Source: Tissierellia bacterium
Lineage (GTDB): Bacteria; Bacillota; Clostridia; Tissierellales; Peptoniphilaceae
Assembly: GCA_012728335.1 (NCBI GenBank)
Contig: JAAYFG010000044.1
Location: 1 to 35,473, forward strand
DNA: 35,473 nucleotides
Reading direction: 5' to 3'
The position numbers were made by a program, and so were the translations under genes. This document shows, one piece after another, positions 8,434 through 16,485 of this stretch; the stretch's first letter is position 1; every line of letters starts with the position of its first letter. The notes under the pieces were generated by a model. The model had not been told where the DNA came from. It saw nothing but the letters and a program-made list of their open reading frames with translations, and made no database searches.

Positions 8434-9706
8434 ACACACTATATATAGACAGCATTTCAGGAATAAGCGGAAATATGATGATTGGTGCTCTTTTGGACTT
8501 AGGTTTAGATTTTGAATACTTAAAGACTGAATTGGAAAAATTAAATGTTGATGGCTACGAACTAGTCCATGGAAAGAGAGATAAAAATGGGATAATCTCT
8601 AATTATTTCAATGTTACATTACATTCAGAGAATCATGAACACACTCACGAGCACCATCACGAGCACTTACACGATCACGACCATAACCACAATCATGAAC
8701 ATCATCACAATCATACCCACGAAGAACATCATGACCATAAGCATGAACATACTCACGAACATAGAAATTACAAAGATATAGAACAAATCATAGATAAGGC
8801 TAATCTGTCTGACTATGTGAAGGCGCTTTCTAAAAAAATGTTTTATGAAATAGCAATAGCTGAAGGTAAAATTCACGGAAAACCACTTGATGAAGTTCAT
8901 TTCCACGAAGTTGGAGCAATAGACTCCATAGTTGACATTGTCGGAGTTGCTATCTTACTTGAAAAACTTGACGTTGAAGAAATTGTTTCCAGCCCTCTTC
9001 ATACGGGAACTGGATTTGTAAAATGTGCCCATGGGTTATTCCCTGTTCCAGCACCAGCAACTATGGAAATTCTGGCAAACAACAATATCCCTACATATTC
9101 TAAAGGAATAGAATCGGAATTAGTAACACCAACTGGAGCTGCAATAGCAGGAAGTATAGTGAGCGAATTCGGTCCTATGCCAACAGGAGAAATTGTTAAA
9201 ATCGGTTACGGTGCAGGTTCAAAAGACTTAGAAATTCCAAACGTTCTAAGATTGATACTTATTAAAAAAAAACTGAAGAATTAGATAAAGTAGTTAAATT
9301 TGAATTTAATATTGATGATATGACTGGCGAAGAACTAGGCTTTCTAATGGAAAAACTATTTGATAGCAATGCATTAGACGTTTATTTCACGCCGATATAT
9401 ATGAAAAAAAATAGACCAGGAACTATGGTAAGTGTGCTTTCTAAAATCGAACACAGAGATGAAATAACTCACACAATCTTTAAACATTCAAGTACTTTAG
9501 GCATCAGAGTTGATGTGAGCAATAGAGTTATAATGAACCGATCATTTAAAGATATCAATACCACTTTTGGAAATATCACAGTAAAAAGCTCACATTATGA
9601 AGATATTGTAAAAGAATCTTATGAATTTGAGCATTTAAAGAGGATTGCAGATGATAACAATATTTCTATTAGAGATATATTACAACAGCTGAAGTCAATC
9701 GAATAG
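8430..9706 (+). CDS. larC: LarC, nickel insertase, made by -1 frameshift (larC1 8430-9284, larC2 to 9706)
   Basis: LarC inserts Ni(II) into the pincer cofactor using CTP. Frame 0 gives a 284-residue LarC1 ending at TAG 9282-9284. The LarC2 domain (KFEFNIDDMTGEELGFLMEK onward) is in the -1 frame and has no ribosome site of its own. Both frames are open together only between 9266 and 9281, which contains an A9 run (9264-9272); a -1 slip there gives a 425-residue fusion of normal family length. Frameshift-dependent larC is known from Lactobacillus plantarum. LarC1 carries an extreme metal-binding insert: 25 histidines within residues 65-111, probably a nickel store or chaperone loop. Confidence 0.92.
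9264..9272 (+). other. larC: A9 slippery site for larC -1 frameshift
   Basis: Nine consecutive A residues sit at LarC1 codons 279-281. Reading AAA AAA AAA and slipping back one base continues as ACT GAA GAA into LarC2. The -1 frame has a TAA at 9263-9265, so the shift cannot occur earlier; frame 0 stops at 9282. No strong downstream hairpin or upstream Shine-Dalgarno-like stimulator is obvious. RNA polymerase slippage on A9 would work equally well. Confidence 0.75.
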
Positions 9707-9731
9707 ATTCAACTACTTTTAGGAGATACCA

Positions 9732-10982
9732 ATGAATAAAAGACATATATTGCTACTGTTATTGTTTTTGTTTTTGCCTATCCTACTTTTTGGATGCAAA
9801 GCAAAGACAGTTTATGAATTACCAGAAATAATAGCTGAAGATGCTTCAGTCTATGGAATTACAGAGACTAATTTATCCACGAAAGAAAAACTAGAGGATT
9901 TCAACTATATATATGAACTCTTAAAGAGCGACTATCCTTTCTTTGAGGTCAATGAGAGAATATATGGAGTAGATTGGCTTAATAACAAAGATCTCTATGA
10001 AGAAATCATTAAATCTACTAAAAACGATGCTGAATTCCTTGTTGCTATGTATGGAATACTAGATGAATTAAACAATCCTCATACAAATATTTGCGAAGGA
10101 GTTGGATTCACCTACTTATATACTTATTATTACACTGATTATAATCCTTATGGACTGTTTGAATACTTTGATGCTTTCAATGACCCTGTTGTATTGGAAA
10201 GATATAATCCGACAACTGAAAACTTTGCTTCTGACAACGCATCACCGATAATACAAGAAAACTACAAACTTGATATCATAAACGATAATTCAATCTATAT
10301 TAAAATTAATGAAATGGCACCTTATGACCAAGCCATAAGAGAATCACAGATCATTAAGAATTTTATAGAAGAAAGTTCTAAATCAGACAAGCTAATTATT
10401 GATATTAGGGGAAATTATGGTGGAAATGACGGATATTGGCAAGAAATTGTTAGGTGCTTAATAGATGAAATGGTTGAAGTAAAATATCCTACACTTTTTA
10501 AAGAAGACATACGTGAAGACTATGATATGTTTTACATAGAAAACCTCACTCCAATTGAGGAAATAAAATCTGAACTTCTTAATAGAACAGTTAAAGATAC
10601 TAACAACTGTAAATATTACAAGACTCAATCAGTTAGACTTTTCCCATCACAAGATAAAAATATTGATTTTAATGGAAAAGTATATTTACTAATAGATAGT
10701 GGAGTCTTTTCTTCATCAGAAAAATTCGCCTCCTTTGCAAAAGACTCTGGATTTGCAACGTTAATTGGCGAAACTACCAGCGGGGATAGAGTTTTTGAAC
10801 ACATCCCTATAGACTACTTGCCTAATAGTGGATTAATCTTTAGGTATTCTAGAGAAATGGGAATTAATGTAGATGGAACCATAAATATGGAGACTAGGAC
10901 AACTCCTCATATAGAAGTAGACCCAACTCCTAATGATGATTACACTAAAGATTTATGTATAATGACAGCATTGGAAGATTAA
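9732..10982 (+). CDS. S41 family peptidase, lipoprotein
   Basis: Probable C-terminal-processing-peptidase-like serine protease anchored outside the membrane. Of 416 residues, 1-22 form a lipoprotein signal (basic MNKRH, hydrophobic core, ILLFGC, lipidated Cys22). The S41 core is visible as KLIIDIRGNYGG (about 220-231) and LLIDSGVFSSSEKFASFAKD (319-338), whose Ser-Ser-Glu holds the likely nucleophile, then GETTSGD (346-352) and a C-terminal DPTPNDDYTKD. A PDZ domain is not evident. It lies 25 bp after larC and 12 bp before the CPBP gene. Its link to the lar genes is unknown. Confidence 0.85.
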   Translation: MNKRHILLLLLFLFLPILLFGCKAKTVYELPEIIAEDASVYGITETNLSTKEKLEDFNYIYELLKSDYPFFEVNERIYGVDWLNNKDLYEEIIKSTKNDAEFLVAMYGILDELNNPHTNICEGVGFTYLYTYYYTDYNPYGLFEYFDAFNDPVVLERYNPTTENFASDNASPIIQENYKLDIINDNSIYIKINEMAPYDQAIRESQIIKNFIEESSKSDKLIIDIRGNYGGNDGYWQEIVRCLIDEMVEVKYPTLFKEDIREDYDMFYIENLTPIEEIKSELLNRTVKDTNNCKYYKTQSVRLFPSQDKNIDFNGKVYLLIDSGVFSSSEKFASFAKDSGFATLIGETTSGDRVFEHIPIDYLPNSGLIFRYSREMGINVDGTINMETRTTPHIEVDPTPNDDYTKDLCIMTALED

Positions 10983-10994
10983 AGGAGAAAATAC

Positions 10995-11693
10995 ATGAAT
11001 TTTACTGAATTTGGACTACAATTATCACTATTTCAAGCTTTTTTAATCACTTATGTATATCTGAGTGTGGGGTTGGTTTTACCTGCTACTATGGACATGA
11101 AAGTTTTTGTTAAAGCAAAGGAAGATATACGTCCCATTATAGGAAATATCTTCCTATTTTCGATAAATATATTACTAATACTAATATTTGAATACTTTTT
11201 TGAATACAAAATAGATATTTTTAGCTCTTTTAGCTTATCATCTTCTCTTGGAGGAGTCTTGGTCGCCGTTTCACTTTACTTTGTATTGGATAAACTTACA
11301 GACAAAATCTTTGCTAAAATCTTCAAGAAAAGCATTGAAAAGTACAAAGAGATGATGAAAATCCTCTTTGAAAATCCAGCTTCTGGTATAGTTAGACTTA
11401 CAGGATTTGCTCCAATTACAGAAGAACTATTGCTTAGAGGGTACCTATTAGTAGGCTTGTCCAACTCTTACGGAATCCTAATTGGACTAATAGTATCAAC
11501 CCTAATTTTTGCCATAATACATTTTAATATAGTCCAAATGATATCTGCGACAATAAGTGGATTAGCATTAGGTCTACTTTATATTTACACAGGAAATATA
11601 CTAGCATGCGTAATTGCTCACTCTTTTTATAATTACTTATCTTACAAAGGACTAGAGAAAGAATATAAATCAATGGAGGTTAAAGATGAATAA
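10995..11693 (+). CDS. CPBP family intramembrane glutamic endopeptidase
   Basis: Multi-pass membrane protease of the CAAX-protease/bacteriocin-processing (Abi) family, 232 residues. The three catalytic motifs are present: EELLLRG (Glu143-Glu144 with Arg148), FAIIHF (His176), and AHSFYN (His209 with Asn213). Hydrophobic segments near 10-32, 50-70, 83-100, 160-178 and 185-215 fit the family fold. Its 3' end overlaps the glycerate kinase start by 8 bp. The substrate is unknown; pairing with an extracytoplasmic S41 peptidase suggests a shared processing task, which is inference. Confidence 0.88.
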   Translation: MNFTEFGLQLSLFQAFLITYVYLSVGLVLPATMDMKVFVKAKEDIRPIIGNIFLFSINILLILIFEYFFEYKIDIFSSFSLSSSLGGVLVAVSLYFVLDKLTDKIFAKIFKKSIEKYKEMMKILFENPASGIVRLTGFAPITEELLLRGYLLVGLSNSYGILIGLIVSTLIFAIIHFNIVQMISATISGLALGLLYIYTGNILACVIAHSFYNYLSYKGLEKEYKSMEVKDE

Positions 11694-12840
11694 AACCATA
11701 TTAATTGCTTCAGACTCCTACAAGAGTTCACTGGATTCATCAGGCGTAAACAATGCCATAGAATCTGGCTTAAAGAAAGTATTCCCAAACTATGAATATG
11801 TGAAAGTTTCTGTAGCAGATGGTGGAGAGGGAACTATTCAATCACTTATAGAGAATGTAGGTGGAGATATTATTACTCACCAAGTACATGGAGCTATGGG
11901 AGAACTTGAAGATGGGCAATACGGAATAATTAATAATGAAATCGCTATTCTAGAAACGGCATCTCCCCTTGGTCTTCATAGGCTTAATCGCAATAATTTA
12001 AACCCTAATATGGCAAGTAGTTATGGTTTAGGAGAAATGATCATTCATGCGATGGATAACGGAATGAAAGAGCTTTACATCGGTTTAGGCGGAAGTTCAA
12101 CAAATGATGGTGGATTTGGAATGGCAAGGGCATTGGGAGCCAAGTTTTACGATAAAGACGGAAATGAAATTTACCAATCTGTTAAGGAACTCATTAATTT
12201 AGATTACATAGATTTATCAAATTTAAACCCTAAAATCTCTTCTACAAAGTTTATCTTACTTAGTGATGTAAACAATCCGCTATGTGGTAAAACCGGTGCC
12301 ACATATGTATACGGACCTCAAAAGGGTGTTAAAACAGATGAGTTGGATGAGTTCGATAATTCCATAATGCAATTCGGAAAAGTTCTTGAAACCACTTTTA
12401 ACAAATCCATTATAAACGAAGTCTCTGCAGGAGCTGCAGGTGGTTTAGGCGGAGGACTTATGGCATTTTGTGATGCAAAGGTGGAAAGTGGAATAGACAA
12501 ATTCTTAGAACTTAGCGATTTTGATACTTTTTTGAAATCTGCTGATTTTGTAATAACTGGCGAAGGACAGATGGATTACCAATCTGCATTTGGTAAAGCA
12601 CCTGTAGGAATCGCGAAATTTGCTAAAAAGTTTAATATCCCGGTTTTCGCCATAGTAGGCAGTACTGGAGTTGGGATAGAGCAAGTATATGACCATGGAA
12701 TAGATTTAATATTCGATATAGTCAACAGACCTATGACCTTGGACGAATCAATTAATAATGCTTACAGCCAAATTCAACTGGCAAGTATTCACTGCGCCCA
12801 AGCAATTAAACTAATAAACGACAAAACAGCCAATAACTAA
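11686..12840 (+). CDS. glxK: glycerate kinase
   Basis: Phosphorylates D-glycerate, in this GlxK/GarK family giving 2-phosphoglycerate that enters lower glycolysis. The 384-residue product has the family start IASDSYKSSLDSSGV, an early VADGGEGT, the block LYIGLGGSSTNDGGFGMARA, and SAGAAGGLGGGLMAF, followed by VITGEGQMDYQSAFGKAP. Length is normal. It is the last gene of the lar operon and ends in a terminator that overlaps its stop codon. The neighbourhood suggests an alpha-hydroxyacid pathway, because nickel-pincer enzymes racemise or epimerise such acids. Confidence 0.94.
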   Translation: MNKTILIASDSYKSSLDSSGVNNAIESGLKKVFPNYEYVKVSVADGGEGTIQSLIENVGGDIITHQVHGAMGELEDGQYGIINNEIAILETASPLGLHRLNRNNLNPNMASSYGLGEMIIHAMDNGMKELYIGLGGSSTNDGGFGMARALGAKFYDKDGNEIYQSVKELINLDYIDLSNLNPKISSTKFILLSDVNNPLCGKTGATYVYGPQKGVKTDELDEFDNSIMQFGKVLETTFNKSIINEVSAGAAGGLGGGLMAFCDAKVESGIDKFLELSDFDTFLKSADFVITGEGQMDYQSAFGKAPVGIAKFAKKFNIPVFAIVGSTGVGIEQVYDHGIDLIFDIVNRPMTLDESINNAYSQIQLASIHCAQAIKLINDKTANN

Positions 12841-12853
12841 ACTTGGCTGTTTT
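12823..12853. terminator. bidirectional terminator between glxK and the lipoprotein gene
   Basis: An 11-bp perfect stem AAAACAGCCAA (12823-12833)/TTGGCTGTTTT (12843-12853) surrounds the glxK stop codon. A-run and T-run on the two sides let it work for the convergent genes on both strands. Confidence 0.8.
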
Positions 12854-12903
12854 ATTAATTATACATAGTTAAATACACTTTATAGTAATCTATGTCCCCT
12901 ATT

Positions 12904-13797
12904 TTATTCACTGATTTCAATTGGAAAATAGTACTTTAAATTATAAGTGTCACCATACATCTCTATCTCAATTGGTGCACTCGAATCGTACACTTCACCC
13001 TCTGCTCTAGAAGGGGTCAATACTGCATAGTAAAGTTGAGTCTTTCCTGGATACGTTTTTTCTGCCATCATTGATAGATGCAGTGCATTAGGATCACTTT
13101 TTGTATCAGAGCTCAGTCCAAATGATGAATACTCTAACATGGTGTCTCCTTGATAAAATCTGAATTCGGCAAGACTTGGGGCAATATCCTCGTCTGTCTT
13201 ATTAAGGAACTCTAAATATAAGATTATAGCATCTCCAAATATATCTTTTCCCACATTAGCGCTTTTAAAAGTATAATCGCCAATATTCTCCACGACTATA
13301 GTCTCTCCAGTAAATGTCTCACCGACCTCTTCTTCATAAAGATTAATATCATTTGCAATAAAGCTGGCAATATGTTCTCTAGATCCTTCTTCCGTCCAAT
13401 AAATTCCATGAACGTAGTCAGTTTCTATTTCAACTATATCAAACACCTGATATGCATAGTTATCTATTTCCGTAATATCTATAAAAAATACATCTTTCTG
13501 ATTTCTACTTATTCCACCATATACAAAGTTTCTCGGATTATATTCACCGTTTTCGTCTTCGATTTCCATTTCAAACGGCTCTGATAATATCAAGCTTACA
13601 AATTTAAATTTCCTTGGCAATCTCTCATACGGAGAATCACTTCCCGGAGATATAATTACACTATTTATATTAGAATACAATTCTTCCTGATTTACCTCTT
13701 CACCAAATATTTCACCTACTTGCTCCATAGCTTTGTCACAACCTATAAGCGCAATTGACATCATCACAATTAACACTATCATAAATATTTTCTTCAT
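12904..13797 (-). CDS. lipoprotein with a DUF5067-like C-terminal region
   Basis: A 297-residue exported protein of unknown role. The lipoprotein signal is clear: MKKIFMIVLIVMMSIALIGC with lipidated Cys20. The rest is soluble and acidic. The C-terminal part (about 165-290), with LYLEFLNKTDEDIAPSLAEF, a Gln/Tyr-rich strand KTQLYYAVLTP and SSAPIEIEMYGD, resembles the immunoglobulin-like DUF5067 fold seen in Firmicutes lipoproteins. The assignment is by eye only. The gene is monocistronic, convergent with glxK, and has a normal Shine-Dalgarno (GTAGGAGGACAGA before ATG). Confidence 0.8.
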   Translation of the reverse strand: MKKIFMIVLIVMMSIALIGCDKAMEQVGEIFGEEVNQEELYSNINSVIISPGSDSPYERLPRKFKFVSLILSEPFEMEIEDENGEYNPRNFVYGGISRNQKDVFFIDITEIDNYAYQVFDIVEIETDYVHGIYWTEEGSREHIASFIANDINLYEEEVGETFTGETIVVENIGDYTFKSANVGKDIFGDAIILYLEFLNKTDEDIAPSLAEFRFYQGDTMLEYSSFGLSSDTKSDPNALHLSMMAEKTYPGKTQLYYAVLTPSRAEGEVYDSSAPIEIEMYGDTYNLKYYFPIEISE

Positions 13798-13927
13798 TCT
13801 GTCCTCCTACATAGTAGCATTTATATATTTCTTCACTGATAACATATAATTGTATGTTTTATACCCTATTTTTATGTAATCACTTAAATAATAGAAATAT
13901 TCTACATATTATTCTATAGTGAAATAA

Positions 13928-13958
13928 AAAACACGATCCATAAAATGAATCGTGTTTT
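13928..13958 (-). terminator. intrinsic terminator of rpsD
   Basis: A perfect 10-bp stem, AAAACACGAT (13928-13937) with ATCGTGTTTT (13949-13958), lies just beyond the rpsD stop. On the minus strand it is followed by a T-run. Confidence 0.85.
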
Positions 13959-13964
13959 AACCTC

Positions 13965-14561
13965 TTAGATAAGTCTTGAGTAGAACTCAACTACTAATTG
14001 GTCATTAATTTCTATTGGCACTTCTTCTCTTGCTGGCATTTTAACTAGTGTACCTTTCATATCTTCTTCTTTAGATAGATATGGGTAATTAGTTAAATAG
14101 TTAGTTTCAAAGTTTTCTTTGAACATTTCAACTTTTTTAGATTTATCTCTTAAGCTGATTACGTCGCCAACTTTAACTGCATAAGATGGTTTGTCTAGTT
14201 TTTTTCCATTTACATGGATATGACCATGAACAACCATTTGTCTTGCTTGTCTGATTGAAGAAGCTAATCCTAATCTATAAACTATATTGTCTAATCTAGT
14301 TTCTAATTGTCTGATCAGTTCGTCACCAGTAGTTTCTTTAGACGTTAGAGCGTTTGTTACATATCTTCTGAATTGTTTTTCCATTACATTGTAATATTCT
14401 CTAAGTCTTTGTTTTTCTAGAAGTTGAATACCGTACTCAGTAAGTTTTTTGTCATCTCTACCTAGGCCTTTGCCTAATCTTTTATTTGCTTTTGGATGAC
14501 CATAAACATTAAGTCCAAGTCTTCTAACTTGTTTAAATCTAGGATGTCTCATTCTTCCCAT
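13965..14561 (-). CDS. rpsD: 30S ribosomal protein S4
   Basis: Primary 16S rRNA-binding protein that starts 30S body assembly. The 198-residue product starts MGRMRHPRFKQVRRLGLNVY, has the S4 RNA-binding domain (RLDNIVYRLGLASSIRQARQ through HGHIHVNGKKLDKPSYAVKV, about 90-150) and the family end. The N-terminus has none of the zinc-binding cysteines found in some S4 proteins, i.e. it is the C-minus form. It is a single-gene unit, as in Bacillus, with its own promoter, leader hairpin and terminator. Confidence 0.98.
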   Translation of the reverse strand: MGRMRHPRFKQVRRLGLNVYGHPKANKRLGKGLGRDDKKLTEYGIQLLEKQRLREYYNVMEKQFRRYVTNALTSKETTGDELIRQLETRLDNIVYRLGLASSIRQARQMVVHGHIHVNGKKLDKPSYAVKVGDVISLRDKSKKVEMFKENFETNYLTNYPYLSKEEDMKGTLVKMPAREEVPIEINDQLVVEFYSRLI

Positions 14562-14581
14562 TTTTCATTTCTCCATTTCAT

Positions 14582-14606
14582 ATAAATTATTGCCGCGATA
14601 ATTTAT
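14582..14606 (-). promoter_or_regulatory. hairpin in the rpsD leader
   Basis: A perfect 9-bp inverted repeat, ATAAATTAT (14582-14590)/ATAATTTAT (14598-14606), with loop TGCCGCG, sits about 20 nt before the rpsD start. S4 is known to autoregulate rpsD through its leader in several Firmicutes; this hairpin is a candidate, not a demonstrated, site. Confidence 0.45.
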
Positions 14607-14676
14607 CCAAAATAACAGTTTACATCAGAGTATCTAGCTAAATAGATATCTAAAAACAAATTACTTTTACCGATTT

Positions 14677-14705
14677 ATTATACAGTAAAAATATAATAAT
14701 CTCAA
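14677..14705 (-). promoter_or_regulatory. promoter of rpsD
   Basis: Minus strand TTGAGA (14705-14700), 17 nt, then a perfect TATAAT (14682-14677). The predicted start near 14670 gives a leader of about 109 nt. Confidence 0.7.
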
Positions 14706-14740
14706 GTCCTTTTTATAACTTTTTGTATTTTCAACAAATA

Positions 14741-14769
14741 AGATTGTAGCCATATAACTGCTACAATCT
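14741..14769 (-). terminator. probable terminator after the symporter gene
   Basis: A perfect 10-bp stem AGATTGTAGC (14741-14750)/GCTACAATCT (14760-14769) with a 9-nt loop lies 46 bp beyond the symporter stop. The following T-tract is weak (TATTTGTT). Confidence 0.6.
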
Positions 14770-14814
14770 CATTCGCATTACACTATATTATTATTTTACA
14801 AAAACTCAATGTTC

Positions 14815-16296
14815 TTATTCTTCGTCAAATTCTATCATCGGAGCAGGTGTTCCACCTGATGATAAATCAATCTTAGTAACTATAAATATTACTATGAATG
14901 CAATTACTGCACCTGGAACGATTGCACTTAATCCAAACGGACTATTTAATGCAAAGATCCATGCTGCTGCAACGATTGTACCTGCAACAATTGCGATAAA
15001 TCCTGCTCTTTGAGTAACGTCTTTCCAGAATAAACCACATACGAATGCTGCGAAAGGCCCAGCACTTCTAAGTGCAAATGCACTCATCATAACACTTATA
15101 ATATTTGATTCAGATAGTGCCACTGCCAGACCAAATAGCCCAGCTGTAGTCATTACTACTCTAGAAGCTACAACTTCTTTCTTGTCATCTCTAACGCCTT
15201 TATTTATGTATGGAACATATATGTCATTAGAGAACATTGTTGCTGTACCAATCATGTTTCCTGATGCGGAACTTATTGTTGCTGCAACGATTGAAGATAA
15301 AACTAGTCCTGATACTATTGCTGGAGCAAAAGTAAGAGTTGCGTCAGCTAGTGCACTTGAAGAAACTCCACCATCTGCATAACCATCTATACAAGCATAA
15401 GCTATTAATCCTATAGTTGCTGGAACTATTGCATACGCCGCAGAGATAACCCCTGCTAGGATTGAACCTAATTTTGCTGATTTTCCATCTTTAGCAGATG
15501 AATATGTTTGAACTATTTCCTGTCCTGTTGGGAATGTCATACAATACATGGCAATATATCCCAAAATGGTCGGAAAACCGACTTTAGTCATACTAAGTAA
15601 ATCCAACTGTCCTCCTGAAGAGCTTGATACTGCATTTGCTTTTTCAAACAGTCCTGAAAATCCACCAATAGCATTATTAGATACCATTATAAATAATGCA
15701 ACCGTCATACCTACAGTTATAAATAAAACGTGCATCATATTAGCTGCAGTTACTGAGGCAAATCCACCTATCATCGTATATAAAATTACTACAATAGTAG
15801 TTATAATCGCCGCCACTTTAAAATCTAGTGATGTTACAGCATTGATTATTGATGCAGTAGCAATTATTTGAGCTCCAGTAGCCATAAATAATGCTAAAAT
15901 TGAAGTTATTGCTGTAAAAATATGTGAAGGCTTACCATATCTTTTCCCTATGATCTCAGGTACAGTATTGGATGCCGATCTTCTAAAAAACGGTGCTACA
16001 AAAGATACTAGTATGAATCCAATTCCAGATGCGATAACATACCAAGATGCTGAAAGACCAAAGGAATAAACATTCGTTGCAACTCCTGTAGTACTTGCAC
16101 CACCAGTGTTCGCTGCAAATAGTGTCGCAGCTAATACTACTGGACCTAATGATTTTCCTGCCATTAAGAAGTCTTCATTTGAGCTAGCTGATTGCGATTT
16201 CTTCTTTTTTAAATGAGAAGCTATCAATCCAATTGCAACAGTAGCCACCATATACAATATGATTATAATCAAAGCAGTTTTTTGGGTACTATTCAT
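14815..16296 (-). CDS. sodium:solute symporter (SSS) family permease
   Basis: Secondary transporter of 493 residues with about 13 hydrophobic segments, expected to import an organic solute with Na+. Family features include the first helix, then NEDFLMAGKSLGPVVLAATL (SSS entry motif), FAANTGGASTTGVA, and the signature region VPEIIGKRYGKPSHIFTAI followed by YTMIGGFASVTAANMMHVLF. The substrate cannot be read from sequence. It lies downstream of the D-aminoacylase-like gene on the same strand (189-bp gap containing inverted repeats), so it probably imports the substrate of the diaminopropionate lyase cluster. AGGAGG precedes the ATG at good spacing. Confidence 0.9.
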   Translation of the reverse strand: MNSTQKTALIIIILYMVATVAIGLIASHLKKKKSQSASSNEDFLMAGKSLGPVVLAATLFAANTGGASTTGVATNVYSFGLSASWYVIASGIGFILVSFVAPFFRRSASNTVPEIIGKRYGKPSHIFTAITSILALFMATGAQIIATASIINAVTSLDFKVAAIITTIVVILYTMIGGFASVTAANMMHVLFITVGMTVALFIMVSNNAIGGFSGLFEKANAVSSSSGGQLDLLSMTKVGFPTILGYIAMYCMTFPTGQEIVQTYSSAKDGKSAKLGSILAGVISAAYAIVPATIGLIAYACIDGYADGGVSSSALADATLTFAPAIVSGLVLSSIVAATISSASGNMIGTATMFSNDIYVPYINKGVRDDKKEVVASRVVMTTAGLFGLAVALSESNIISVMMSAFALRSAGPFAAFVCGLFWKDVTQRAGFIAIVAGTIVAAAWIFALNSPFGLSAIVPGAVIAFIVIFIVTKIDLSSGGTPAPMIEFDEE

Positions 16297-16324
16297 TATT
16301 GTTCCTCCTATTAGTTTCTATTAA

Positions 16325-16344
16325 ATTGCAGTATTTACTGCAAT
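16325..16344. repeat. short palindrome ahead of the symporter gene
   Basis: A perfect inverted repeat ATTGCAGTA/TACTGCAAT with a 2-bp centre lies about 30 bp before the symporter start. It may be an operator or an mRNA hairpin; nothing else identifies it. Confidence 0.5.
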
Positions 16345-16410
16345 AGTCTAAAATATCGATTTAAATTAAAATAATTACATCTAAACTCTATGTGTTTCAT
16401 AAAAATCTAG

Positions 16411-16480
16411 GGGTTCATTGCTCATAATAAACCTCATTACTACACTTGAACCCAAAACAAACGAATTTATTATGAGCAAT
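16411..16480 (-). promoter_or_regulatory. overlapping inverted repeats between deacylase and symporter
   Basis: Two inverted repeats interleave: a perfect 15-bp pair ATTGCTCATAATAAA (16417-16431)/TTTATTATGAGCAAT (16466-16480), and a 7-bp pair GGGTTCA (16411-16417)/TGAACCC (16447-16453). On the transcript they run a-b-a'-b', with the two 3' arms abutting, so the stems cannot easily coexist and look like alternative pairings. The element starts 6 nt after the deacylase stop. No T-run follows, so it is not a plain terminator. Confidence 0.5.
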
Positions 16481-16485
16481 TGATT

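Noticed and set aside
8667..8906. A Met/Val-rich minus-strand frame of 79 residues
   Set aside because: It is the antisense of the CAY-rich histidine tract of larC and has no ribosome site.
9320..9706. larC2 as an independent gene starting at ATG 9320
   Set aside because: There is no ribosome site, the family sequence KFEFNIDD continues upstream of that ATG, and the fusion by -1 frameshift gives normal LarC.
15548..15871. A 107-residue hydrophobic plus-strand frame
   Set aside because: It is antisense to the symporter helices; hydrophobicity is inherited from the complementary codons.
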